Shown here: positions 18,364-26,016 of the stretch, one piece after another | How the letters are laid out: the number at the start of each line of letters is the position of its first letter | Numbering within the stretch: position 1 is the first letter of the stretch | Assembly (NCBI RefSeq): GCF_016862395.1 | Contig: NZ_BOMW01000046.1 | Location: 42,680-106,679 of the forward strand | Source: Actinoplanes siamensis | GTDB lineage: Bacteria; Actinomycetota; Actinomycetes; Mycobacteriales; Micromonosporaceae | Length of the DNA stretch: 64,000 nucleotides | Direction: 5' to 3' | Made by a program: the position numbers and the translations under genes | Notes under the pieces: model-generated | Databases searched by the model: none | Told to the model about the DNA's origin: nothing | The model's input: the letters and a program-made list of their open reading frames with translations, nothing else

Positions 18364-18423
18364 ATCTCAATGTGAGTTTTGGCCGTGATTGTGGTGCGCC
18401 TTTTCCGGTAAGGAGGTTCACGA

Positions 18424-18450
18424 ATGGGTGAGAATGGCAGCACTCAGTGA
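18424..18450 (+). CDS. Possible 8-codon upstream ORF
   Basis: This ATG is the start placed ideally (seven bases) after the AAGGAGG at 18410-18416. The frame runs only eight codons before TGA and overlaps the start of the membrane-peptide frame by 17 bases. If used, it would set up translational coupling to the overlapping ORF; otherwise the same ribosome binding site serves the GTG at 18428. Confidence 0.3.
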   Translation: MGENGSTQ

Positions 18451-18535
18451 GTTTGATTGGCTACTGTCCGGAGTGTTAGCGTTCTACATTGTGCCAACGG
18501 TGATCCGCCCAATTGTCACGGGCCTCGAATGGTGA
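18434..18535 (+). CDS. Putative small membrane protein, 33-35 aa, with TTA codon
   Basis: Begins MAALSEFDWLLSGVLAFY and ends in VTGLEW: a single hydrophobic span (about residues 8-30) with acidic residues before it and an Arg within it. A GTG two codons upstream (18428) lies 11 bases after AGGAGG and would give 35 aa; the ATG at 18434 is 17 bases away. The frame carries a TTA leucine codon, the bldA-dependent codon in Streptomyces. The strong ribosome binding site, upstream CRP-like site and hydrophobic pattern favour a real gene. No homologue is recognised; the AT-richer DNA suggests a young or acquired gene. Confidence 0.5.
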   Translation: MAALSEFDWLLSGVLAFYIVPTVIRPIVTGLEW

Positions 18536-18595
18536 TAAAGAGCCCTGAGGAATCCACTCGGAGCCACGTCCGCCGGATCGGGTAGCTTCTCTGTC

Positions 18596-19084
18596 GTGCC
18601 AGCATGGGAAACGTCGTACTTGGGGCAGCTGCGGGAGTCGGTCGGACCCGGCCGGGTGCTGATGACCATCGGGGCGCGGGCGGTGTTGCGCGACCCGGAC
18701 GGCCGCGTGCTGCTGATCCGGCGCAGCGACAACGGCCGGTGGGCGCTGCCCGCCGGCACCATGGAGCTGCGGCAGACGCTGCGCGAGTGCGCTGTCCGCG
18801 AGGTGTTCGAGGAGACCGGGCTGACCGTGCACGAGGTCACCCCGTTCGCGATCTACTCCGGTGAGCGGCTGACCACCAGCGCGTACGGTCAGCCGTACCA
18901 GCACGTCACGCTCGCCTGCCGGGCCGACTCCTGGTCCGGCGAGCTGCTGCGGGAGACCGACGAGACGATCGACGCGGCGTTCCACCCGGTGGACGGCCTG
19001 CCCGAGTCGACCGGCCCGAACACCCGGCAGACCCTGGACGACCTGGCGCGCTTCGAGAGCGGCGCCTCGTTCGTGCTCGCATGA
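18596..19084 (+). CDS. Nudix hydrolase, 162 aa
   Basis: Nudix-fold pyrophosphohydrolase. The box reads G-x5-Q-x7-REV-x-EE-x-GL (from GTMELRQ to REVFEETGL), so the first conserved Glu is Gln; the metal-binding REVFEE core is intact. The start is GTG at 18596. Such proteins hydrolyse nucleoside diphosphates linked to another moiety; the substrate is not predictable. It overlaps the next Nudix gene by four bases (ATGA), forming a two-gene operon. Confidence 0.9.
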   Translation: MPAWETSYLGQLRESVGPGRVLMTIGARAVLRDPDGRVLLIRRSDNGRWALPAGTMELRQTLRECAVREVFEETGLTVHEVTPFAIYSGERLTTSAYGQPYQHVTLACRADSWSGELLRETDETIDAAFHPVDGLPESTGPNTRQTLDDLARFESGASFVLA

Positions 19085-19479
19085 CCGAGGTCGTCGCCGC
19101 CGCCTGGGTGTGCGTCCGGGACCGGCGCGTGCTGGTGGTCCGCGCGCACCGTTCGGACGCCTTCTACCTCCCCGGCGGTAAGCCGGAGGCCGGGGAGACC
19201 CACGCCGAGGCCGCCGCGCGGGAGGCCGAAGAAGAGGTGGGCATCGCGCTGCACGCTTCTGACCTGCGATTATTCCGTACGATTGAGGCGCCGGCACACA
19301 ATCGCCCACCCGGCACACGGGTCCGCCTGGTCTGCTTCACCGGGAAGTCGGACGCCACCCCGGCCCCGGCCAACGAGATCGCCGAGCTGGCCTGGTTCAC
19401 CTCGCCGGACGCCCCGCGCTGCGCCCCGGCGATCCGCCTGCTCCTGGACGAGCTGGTCAGCGCCGATCTGATCGATTGA
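19081..19479 (+). CDS. Nudix hydrolase, 132 aa
   Basis: Compact Nudix protein, MutT-like in size. The box is complete: GGKPEAGET followed by AAREAEEEVG. The N-terminus MTEVVAAAWVCVRDRRVLVV is the first strand pair. It is translationally coupled to the upstream Nudix gene, and its last 23 bases overlap the 3' end of a convergent Nudix gene on the other strand. Likely a nucleotide-pool or cofactor housecleaning enzyme. Confidence 0.92.
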   Translation: MTEVVAAAWVCVRDRRVLVVRAHRSDAFYLPGGKPEAGETHAEAAAREAEEEVGIALHASDLRLFRTIEAPAHNRPPGTRVRLVCFTGKSDATPAPANEIAELAWFTSPDAPRCAPAIRLLLDELVSADLID

Positions 19480-19966
19480 GCTGGAACCAGCGGTTCACCA
19501 CCTGGGTGTGCAGGCCGAACCCGAGCTCGGCCGGCCGCTGCAGGACCTCCAGCCCGAGCGACTCCACAGTGGGCGGCGCCCCGGGCAGTTCGCCGGGCCC
19601 GGCCAGGTGAGGCAGCAGTCCGAAGACCAGCAGCGTGCCGTCCGGGGCGCTGAGCGTGTCGAAGAGCGTCACGTCCGCCGGGTCGCCCTCGATCCCGGTC
19701 TCCTCGTCCAACTCGCGCACCGCTGCGGCCTGCCAGGTCTCGCCGGACTCGATGAAGCCGCCGGGCAGCGCGAGCCGGCCGAGCGCCGGCGCGATGCCGC
19801 GGCGTACCACCAGCAGACCGGAACCGATCGGCTGCAGCGCGACCGCGACAGGGGTCGGATTGCGGTACGTCGTCTCGCCGCACGCCGCGCACCGCCGCGG
19901 CCACGGCTGGTCCGGGACGAACCGGGCCCCGCAGAACGTGCAGTGCGCGTGCCGGTCCGGCGTCAT
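19457..19966 (-). CDS. Zinc-ribbon Nudix hydrolase
   Basis: 169 aa with an N-terminal four-cysteine zinc ribbon (CTFCGARF ... CAACGETTYRNPTP), then a Nudix domain with complete box (GGFIESGET, VRELDEETG). This arrangement resembles NudC-like and ADP-ribose-type Nudix proteins. The start at 19966 is chosen because its ATGA overlaps the stop of the upstream hypothetical gene. The third Nudix gene within 1.4 kb, it faces the two-gene Nudix operon. Confidence 0.92.
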   Translation of the reverse strand: MTPDRHAHCTFCGARFVPDQPWPRRCAACGETTYRNPTPVAVALQPIGSGLLVVRRGIAPALGRLALPGGFIESGETWQAAAVRELDEETGIEGDPADVTLFDTLSAPDGTLLVFGLLPHLAGPGELPGAPPTVESLGLEVLQRPAELGFGLHTQVVNRWFQLNRSDRR

Positions 19967-20766
19967 GCGTGCAGCGGGGAGTTGCAGGCGGCGACCAGCG
20001 CCTGCCGGCACGCCGCGGTGAGCGGGCGCAACGCCTCGTCGCGCTGCTGCGCCTCGTAACCGTTCACCGCGCCGCCCGGAGCGTTCGTCTCGGCCAGCGC
20101 GAGGACCTGGTCCAGCACGCCGGCCCGGGCGAACAGCCGCCGCGATCGCGGGTCGAAGCCGGGTGGCAGGGTGGCCGTGCTCTCCGGCCGGCGCAGCGCC
20201 TGCAGCGCGCCCGCCAGCTCCGGCTTCCACTGCGCGACGTCCAGTTTGGTGAGCCGGGTGGTGGCCTCGGCGAGCGCCGCGGTCAGCTGCGCCTCGGCCT
20301 CGGCCGCGCCCATCTGGAACACCGGCCGGTGCTCCGGCGCCGGCAGGATCCGCCAGACGACCGTCTCGAACTCCACACCGGAGCCGGACGTGTGCCGGCG
20401 CACCTCGGGCACCACCCCGAACTCCGGCGTGATCACCGCCTCACCGGCGAGCAGCGCCGCGCCGGTCAGCGGGCCGGGGCCGGGCAGGCCGCGTGGGTCG
20501 CCGGGGACCGGGAGCACCAGGCGGATGTCGTCCGGGTGCAGTTTCGCGAAGGCCGGCAGGCCCTGGCCGAGCGGCACGTCGGTCCAGGTGCCGGGGGCGT
20601 CCGCGACGAGGTGCTCCTCGTCCGCGGTGATCTCCTCGGCCACGTCGTCGAGCGGGACGAGCCCGGCGCGCCAGGCCCGCACCCAGGCCACGAATCGGGT
20701 GGACCGGCGGGCCGTGCGGGTGGCCGCATCTGCTGCGGGTGACATGCGAGCAAGGGTACGTGCCAT
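19963..20766 (-). CDS. Conserved hypothetical protein, 267 aa
   Basis: Soluble alpha/beta protein with no recognised catalytic motif. Notable segments are HPDDIRLVLPVPGDPRGLPG and the C-terminal helical half. It reads like one of the unnamed actinobacterial proteins found next to Nudix or DUF3097 genes. AAGG seven bases before the ATG at 20766 supports that start; an ATG seven codons in is possible. It is translationally coupled to the zinc-ribbon Nudix gene, and divergent from the DUF3097 gene with about 70 bases between. Confidence 0.75.
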   Translation of the reverse strand: MARTLARMSPAADAATRTARRSTRFVAWVRAWRAGLVPLDDVAEEITADEEHLVADAPGTWTDVPLGQGLPAFAKLHPDDIRLVLPVPGDPRGLPGPGPLTGAALLAGEAVITPEFGVVPEVRRHTSGSGVEFETVVWRILPAPEHRPVFQMGAAEAEAQLTAALAEATTRLTKLDVAQWKPELAGALQALRRPESTATLPPGFDPRSRRLFARAGVLDQVLALAETNAPGGAVNGYEAQQRDEALRPLTAACRQALVAACNSPLHA

Positions 20767-20834
20767 CGCGGAACCTTGTCTCGACTCGGAGCGTCACCCC
20801 GGTGTGTCCGGAAGCACGCGTTACCGTGCGGATC

Positions 20835-21632
20835 ATGTGTGGGGAGGACGTGCTGTCCGGCAACTGGCGCCGGCGAAAAGTGATCCCGGAGGTGGACGCC
20901 GAGCCGGACCTGGTCGTCGAGGATGCGGACTCCGGGTTCTGCGGCGCGGTGGTCGGCTTCGAGCTGGGCGCCGTGGTGCTGGAGGACCGGTTCGGCAAGC
21001 GGCGCAACTTCCCGCTCGCGCCGGCCGCGTTCCTGCTCGACGGGCAGCCGGTCACGCTGCGGAAACCCGTGCCCACGGCGGTGCCCGAGCGGCGCAGGAC
21101 CACCGCTTCCGGGTCGATCGCGGTGGCCGGCGTCACCGCACAGGTGGCCAAGGCCAGCCGGATCTGGGTGGAGGGCCTCCACGACGCCGCCCTGGTCGAG
21201 CGGATCTGGGGCGACGACCTGCGGATCGAGGGCGTGGTGGTGGAGCCGCTGGACGGCATCGACGACCTGGCCGCTGCCGTCGCCGAGTTCCGCCCGGGAC
21301 CCCGCCGCCGCCTCGGCGTGCTCGTCGACCACCTGGTGCCGGGCTCCAAGGAGAGCCGGATCGTGGCCTCCGTCACACATCCGGACGTGCTGATCACCGG
21401 CCATCCCTACGTCGACGTCTGGCAGGCGGTCAAGCCCGAACGGGTGGGGCTGCGCGAGTGGCCGGTCATCCCGCCCGGCCGCCCGTGGAAGGAGGGCGTC
21501 TGCGCCGCCGTCGGCGTCCGTGAGCCCGCCGACATGTGGCGCCGCATCCTCGCCTCGGTGCGCAGCTACAAGGACGTCGAGACGCCATTGATCAACTCCA
21601 TGGAGCGCCTGATCGACCACGTGACCGGGTGA
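20835..21632 (+). CDS. DUF3097 family protein
   Basis: 265-aa actinobacterial protein of unknown function. Family hallmarks are all present: DVLSGNWRRR at the start, FCGAVVGFELG, ASRIWVEGLHDAALVERIWG, RRLGVLVDHLVPGSKESRI, GHPYVDVWQAVKP and the C-terminal MERLIDHVTG. The WVEGLHD and LVDHL segments resemble a TOPRIM-like acidic core (inference). The start is ATG at 20835; a GTG three codons upstream is possible. It ends five bases from the convergent MocR gene. Confidence 0.92.
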   Translation: MCGEDVLSGNWRRRKVIPEVDAEPDLVVEDADSGFCGAVVGFELGAVVLEDRFGKRRNFPLAPAAFLLDGQPVTLRKPVPTAVPERRRTTASGSIAVAGVTAQVAKASRIWVEGLHDAALVERIWGDDLRIEGVVVEPLDGIDDLAAAVAEFRPGPRRRLGVLVDHLVPGSKESRIVASVTHPDVLITGHPYVDVWQAVKPERVGLREWPVIPPGRPWKEGVCAAVGVREPADMWRRILASVRSYKDVETPLINSMERLIDHVTG

Positions 21633-21637
21633 GCTGC

Positions 21638-23059
21638 TCACCTCCGGCTCAGGGCGTGGCCGATCCGGGCCGCCGCTTCGCTGAGGCGGTCCGGCGGGTG
21701 CGCGGCGTAACCGAGGACCAGACCGGGAGGTCCCGGCAGGCGGCGGTGCCAGCTCAGCGGATGCACCAGCACGCCCGCGGCCCGCACCCGCTCCGCGAGC
21801 TCCACGTCGTCGCCGCCCGGTAGCTCGATGAGCAGGTGCAGGCCGGCCGCCACGCCGCGGACCCGGGCCCGGGGCAGGTGCGTGCGCAGCCCGGCGATCA
21901 GCGCGTCCCGGCGGGCCCGCTGCCGGACCCGGACCGACCGCAGGTGCCGCTCGTAGTCGCCGGTCGCCAGTAGCTCGGCGAGCACCAGCTGGGGGAGCGC
22001 GGAACTGCCCAGGTCGCTGGCGTGCTTGGCGGCCAGCAGGTCGGCCTGCAGCCCGCGCGGCGCGATCAGCCAGCCCAGCCGCATCCCGGGCGCCAGCGAC
22101 TTGGAGACGCTGCCCAGGTGGGCGACCCGTTCGGGCGCGGAACCCTGCAACGCGGCGACGGGCGCCCGGTCGTACCGGTGCTCGGCGTCGTAATCGTCCT
22201 CGACGATCAGCCGGGGACCCTCGTTCACCCAGCTCAGCAGCTCACGGCGGCGCTCCGGGGCGAGCACGGCGCCGGTCGGGAACTGGTGGGCCGGGGTGAG
22301 CAGCACGGTGTCCAGCCCGGTCGCCCGCAGCGGCCCGACGAGCAGGCCGTCGTCGTCGACCGGGACCGGCTCCGTCCGTACCCCCCAATGTTCGATCTGA
22401 TCGCGGGCCCCGCGCGAACCCGGATCCTCGACCGCCACCGCGGCTTCGCCGCGGGCCCGCAGAACCTGCGCGAGCAGGGCCTGGCCTTGCGCGACGCCGC
22501 CGCACACCAGGATGTCGTCCGCCTCGGCCGAGATCGCGCGGGTACGGCGGAGCCAGCCCACCAGCTCGACTCGCAGCCGCGGAGCGCCACCCGGGTCGCC
22601 GTACCCGAGGTCGGCCGAGCTCACCCGGCTCAGCACCGCGCGTTCCGCCCGGAGCCAGGCGGCCCGCGGGAACGCGGCGAGATCCGGCACGCCGGGGGCG
22701 AGGTTGAGGTCGACGCCGTCCGGGGTGGAGAGCGGCAGCCGCAGCTCGCGCAGCGTCCGGCGCCGGTCGGCGGCGGGTCTCGGGACCGCCGCGGCGTGCC
22801 GCTCGATCACCGTGCCGGAGCCGGTCCGGGCGTCGGCCAGACCCTCGTCGACCAGGCGCTGATAGGCCTGGACCACGACGCCCCGGGAGACGCCGAGCTC
22901 CGTGGCGAGCAGCCGGGTGGCCGGCAGCCGGGTGCCGGGCGCCAGCCGTCCCGCCGCGATCGCGGTCCGCAGCCCCTCGGTGAGCCAGCCGGTCAGGCCC
23001 TTGGCCGGCGCGTCCCCCGGGCGCAGCTGGAGGAAGTCGCTTCCGCGGTCGTTCACCAT
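21638..23059 (-). CDS. MocR-type GntR regulator with aminotransferase domain
   Basis: Chimeric transcription factor of 473 aa: N-terminal winged helix (about 20-85, TRLLATELGVSRGVVVQAYQ) joined to a fold-type I PLP domain (about 110-470). The Schiff-base lysine is in LGSVSKSLAPGMRLGW, and VEDDYDAEHRY carries the PLP-contacting Asp/Tyr. Family members such as PdxR and GabR sense PLP adducts and regulate a divergent gene. Here the divergent partner is an EamA exporter, 66 bases away, with repeat operators between them, so control of that exporter is likely. Confidence 0.94.
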   Translation of the reverse strand: MVNDRGSDFLQLRPGDAPAKGLTGWLTEGLRTAIAAGRLAPGTRLPATRLLATELGVSRGVVVQAYQRLVDEGLADARTGSGTVIERHAAAVPRPAADRRRTLRELRLPLSTPDGVDLNLAPGVPDLAAFPRAAWLRAERAVLSRVSSADLGYGDPGGAPRLRVELVGWLRRTRAISAEADDILVCGGVAQGQALLAQVLRARGEAAVAVEDPGSRGARDQIEHWGVRTEPVPVDDDGLLVGPLRATGLDTVLLTPAHQFPTGAVLAPERRRELLSWVNEGPRLIVEDDYDAEHRYDRAPVAALQGSAPERVAHLGSVSKSLAPGMRLGWLIAPRGLQADLLAAKHASDLGSSALPQLVLAELLATGDYERHLRSVRVRQRARRDALIAGLRTHLPRARVRGVAAGLHLLIELPGGDDVELAERVRAAGVLVHPLSWHRRLPGPPGLVLGYAAHPPDRLSEAAARIGHALSRR

Positions 23060-23103
23060 TGGTCCACTTCATCACGCCGGAATTGGTCCTCGAACCGGAC
23101 CAT
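23058..23103. promoter_or_regulatory. Repeat operators between MocR and EamA genes
   Basis: ATTGGTCC occurs at 23058-23065 and 23082-23089 (24 bases apart), with an inverted copy GGACCAT at 23097-23103. Two direct repeats plus an inverted one is the arrangement described for MocR-family sites. The first copy overlaps the MocR start codon, fitting autorepression. Confidence 0.55.
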
Positions 23104-23125
23104 ACCCGTCGCCAGGATGAGACGC

Positions 23126-24067
23126 ATGAAGGCGTCACCCATCCTCGCTGGCGCGGCCGGCATGGTCTTCGTGGGCGGCAGCGTCGCGGTCTCCGGCCAC
23201 CTCGCGGACGCGCCGAACCTCACCGTCCAGGCCCTCCGGTACGCCGTGGCCTGCCTGCTCCTGCTCGCCTGGGCGGCCCGGACCGGCGTCCGGCCGCACC
23301 TGCCCCGCGGCACGGAGTGGCTCTGGCTGCTCGGCGTGACCGTCGCCGGCCTGCTGGTCTTCAACATCGCGCTGGTGCACGGCGCCGCGCACGCCGAGCC
23401 GGCGGTCCTCGGCGTGGCCGTGGCCTGCGTCCCGATGCTGCTGGCGGCCGGCGGCCCGGTGCTGGACGGCCACCCGCCGGCGGCCCGGGTGCTGCTGGCC
23501 GCCGCCGTGGTCACGCTCGGCGCGATCCTGGTCGAGGGACTGGGGCGGGCGGACCGCGCCGGGCTGCTGTGGGCGGTGGTGACGTTCCTCTGCGAGGCGC
23601 TGTTCACCCTGCTCGCGGTGCCGGTGCTGGGCCGACACGGGCCGCTCGGGGTGTCCGTGCACGCGACCTGGCTGGCGGCCCTGCTGTTCGGCGTGCTCGG
23701 GGTGTTCGCCGAGGGCCCGTCGGCGGTCTCCCGGCTGCGCCTCGACGACGTGCTGGCCGGGGTCTACCTGGCGGTGGCGGTCACGGCTGTGGCGTTCCTG
23801 CTCTGGTACACCTGCGTGGCCCGGCTCGGCCCGGGGCGGGCCGGCCTGCTCACCGGGGTGGCGCCGGTCTCGGCGGCGGTGACCGGGGTGCTGCTCGGCG
23901 GTCCTGTGCCGAGCCCGCTGGTCTGGCTGGGCGTCGGCACTGTCGCCGCAGGCCTCGCCCTCGGCCTGGTCCCCCGCCCGCCCGCTGCCCCACCCCCATG
24001 GCGGGACACCCCTGGCCGCCAGCCGCAAGCGCCCAGCCGGCGGCCAGGGGCGCGCCCGGCCGCCTGA
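23126..24067 (+). CDS. EamA/DMT-family transporter
   Basis: Ten-helix drug/metabolite exporter, 313 aa, made of two five-helix EamA repeats; hydrophobic spans run throughout from about residue 5 to 285. The C-terminal 30 residues are a Pro/Arg-rich cytoplasmic tail. The ATG at 23126 follows AGGA; an ATG three codons earlier is possible. Divergent from the MocR regulator, which suggests export of an amino-compound or vitamin B6-related effector (inference). Confidence 0.92.
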   Translation: MKASPILAGAAGMVFVGGSVAVSGHLADAPNLTVQALRYAVACLLLLAWAARTGVRPHLPRGTEWLWLLGVTVAGLLVFNIALVHGAAHAEPAVLGVAVACVPMLLAAGGPVLDGHPPAARVLLAAAVVTLGAILVEGLGRADRAGLLWAVVTFLCEALFTLLAVPVLGRHGPLGVSVHATWLAALLFGVLGVFAEGPSAVSRLRLDDVLAGVYLAVAVTAVAFLLWYTCVARLGPGRAGLLTGVAPVSAAVTGVLLGGPVPSPLVWLGVGTVAAGLALGLVPRPPAAPPPWRDTPGRQPQAPSRRPGARPAA

Positions 24068-24103
24068 GCGACCTCTGACGGGCCGACACCACCAGCCTCA
24101 CAG

Positions 24104-25414
24104 TCAGGCCAGGTGGTGGGGGTTCCGGCTGTGGACGAACGTGGCGATGTCGATGTTGTCCACCCGGCCGTCGGCGGTGCGCAGGACGGCCAGGATCTCG
24201 CCCTCGTTGTTGCCGTCGACGCCGCGCCAGCGGCCCGGTCCCTCGCGGCGGAAGACCGTGCGATGACCCGGCCCGGTCATCACCAGGTCCGCGCCGTCCG
24301 GGGCGATGTCGTATTCCCGGCCCATCCACCACCAGCGGCCGCAGATCTCCGCGGCCTCGCCGGTCGGCGGCGCGGGTGGCCGCCAGGCCGGCGCCGCGGC
24401 GGGCGGCTCGCTGTCCAGGACCGTCGTGAGCGTGCGCAGGCTGAGGTCCTTGATGCCCTCGGCGCCGCTCAGGCCGTACGCGTTGGCGAAGACGACCACG
24501 CCGGTCCGGGAGCGGCGGTGCACCGCGAGGTGGGCGACGTAGCCGGGCATCGAGCCGCCGTGGCCGACGTAGACGCGCTCGCCGACCCGGAACAACTGCG
24601 GGCCCAGGCCGTGACCGGAGGTCCAGGACTCCAGGTCGGCGATGGCGACCGGGGCGCACATCTCGTCGACCGTCTCGCGGGCCAGCACCGCCGGCGCCGG
24701 GTCGGCCAGGAAACCGGCCCACGTGGCCATGTCGGTCGCCGTGGACCAGAGCTGGCCGGCCGGGGCCATCGCGCCGGAGTCCGGGCGCGGCTCCTCGTGC
24801 AGCGTCCCGCCGAGCGGGTGCACGACGTAGCCGCGGGCGTACGGCTCGGCCGGCAGGTAGCTGGTGCGCGTCATGCCGAGCGGGCCGAGCACCCGCCGGG
24901 TGACCAGTTCCGCCCAGCTCCGGCCGGTGATCCGGGCCAGCACGGCGCCGAGCAGGCCGTAACCCAGGTTGGAGTAGCGGTAGCGGCGGAACGGGGGGCC
25001 GGCGAGCTTCTCGCCGGTCAGGCCGGCCAGCAGTTGCCCGACGTCGCCGCCGGGGTTGCGCTCCCACCACGGGCCGTCCGGCTCGCGCTGCAGGCCGGAG
25101 ACGTGGCCGAGCAGCTGGCGCAGCGTCACCCCGCCGGCCGGGGTGCCCGGCAGGTGCCGGTCGAGGCGGTCGTCGAGGGCGAGGAGGCCCTCGTCGCGCA
25201 GTTGCAGGACCAGCGTCGCGGTGATCGTCTTGGTGATCGAGCCGAGCCGGTACTGCGTCTCCGGGTCCGGCCGGGGGCTGTCGCCGGCCCCGGCGAAGTG
25301 CAGCACCGCCCGGTCGCGGAGCACGGCCAGGGCGAGCGACGGCACCCGGCCGCGGGCCTGTGCCCGCGCGGCGATCTCGTCGACCCGCCGGGTGGTCTCC
25401 GGAAGCAGCGTCAC
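24104..25414 (-). CDS. Serine hydrolase, beta-lactamase/DD-peptidase family
   Basis: 436-aa member of the class C beta-lactamase-like family. Active-site motifs: S-x-x-K in LGSITKTITA (about residue 60), Y-x-N in RYSNLGYGLL, and HGG in VGHGGSMPGY. A C-terminal beta domain of about 100 residues follows, as in esterase- and D-aminopeptidase-like members. No signal peptide is visible with the GTG start at 25414, which has AGGAGG ten bases upstream, so it may be cytosolic. Convergent with the EamA gene. Confidence 0.9.
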   Translation of the reverse strand: MTLLPETTRRVDEIAARAQARGRVPSLALAVLRDRAVLHFAGAGDSPRPDPETQYRLGSITKTITATLVLQLRDEGLLALDDRLDRHLPGTPAGGVTLRQLLGHVSGLQREPDGPWWERNPGGDVGQLLAGLTGEKLAGPPFRRYRYSNLGYGLLGAVLARITGRSWAELVTRRVLGPLGMTRTSYLPAEPYARGYVVHPLGGTLHEEPRPDSGAMAPAGQLWSTATDMATWAGFLADPAPAVLARETVDEMCAPVAIADLESWTSGHGLGPQLFRVGERVYVGHGGSMPGYVAHLAVHRRSRTGVVVFANAYGLSGAEGIKDLSLRTLTTVLDSEPPAAAPAWRPPAPPTGEAAEICGRWWWMGREYDIAPDGADLVMTGPGHRTVFRREGPGRWRGVDGNNEGEILAVLRTADGRVDNIDIATFVHSRNPHHLA

Positions 25415-25533
25415 GATGGGGTGTCCTCCTGTGGTGCGAGCGAGCGACTGACGGGTACAACTGTCCGGGCGGCGGGCGGGTACGCGACGTGTGGGCATCG
25501 CCGGAGATGCGCGGACGTGACACGATCGTTGAT

Positions 25534-25983
25534 GTGGAAGCCGTTCTCTGGATCGTCCTCGCCATCGCACTGGCGATCGGTGAGGCCTTCACCGCGACCA
25601 TTCTGATCATCTTCTTCGCGGCCGGCGCCGCCGCGGCCGCGCTGGCGGCCGCCCTGGGCGCCCCGCTGCTTCTTCAAGTCATCGTGTTCGCACTGGTCTC
25701 GGGGCTGTCGGTGGCGGCGATCCGGCCGGTGATCATGCGGCACGCGCGGTCCGCGCTGGAGAGCGGGGACACCCCGTTCGGCATCGAGGCCATGGAGGGC
25801 CATCACGGCACGGTGCTGGAGGACGTGGACGCCGACCACGGCCAGATCCGGATCGAGGGGGAGATCTGGCAGGCCCGCTCCTTCGACGGCCGGGAGACCT
25901 TCGCCGCGGGGCTTCGGGTCCGGGTGGTCAAGGTCCGCGGGACCACCGTCCTGGTCTGGCACGACGATCTGCCCGACATCTGA
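25534..25983 (+). CDS. NfeD-like membrane protein
   Basis: 149-aa protein with two or three N-terminal transmembrane helices (about 3-70) and a C-terminal OB-fold domain (about 85-149: GTVLEDVDADHGQIRIEGE, RVRVVKVRGTTVLV). NfeD proteins partner SPFH/stomatin proteins in membrane microdomains, and the next gene is a SPFH protein 33 bases downstream. The GTG at 25534 starts right before the first helix; an ATG nine codons earlier (25507) is possible. Confidence 0.9.
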   Translation: MEAVLWIVLAIALAIGEAFTATILIIFFAAGAAAAALAAALGAPLLLQVIVFALVSGLSVAAIRPVIMRHARSALESGDTPFGIEAMEGHHGTVLEDVDADHGQIRIEGEIWQARSFDGRETFAAGLRVRVVKVRGTTVLVWHDDLPDI

Positions 25984-26016
25984 GAACACCCACCACATAG
26001 GTATTAGAGAGGCGCC

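Larger units (their letters stand above)
17992..18423. other. Gene-poor, AT-richer leader region
   Basis: About 430 bases with base composition clearly less GC-rich than the surroundings, particularly after 18170. It contains a CRP-like dyad at 18320-18335, a 12-bp palindrome at 18352-18363, a TATAAA at about 18224-18229 and a GTGATGTCAC dyad-like stretch near 18200. It appears to be the control region of the small ORF that follows. The remaining 17369-17548 stretch holds the promoter of the leftward HTH gene. Confidence 0.5.
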
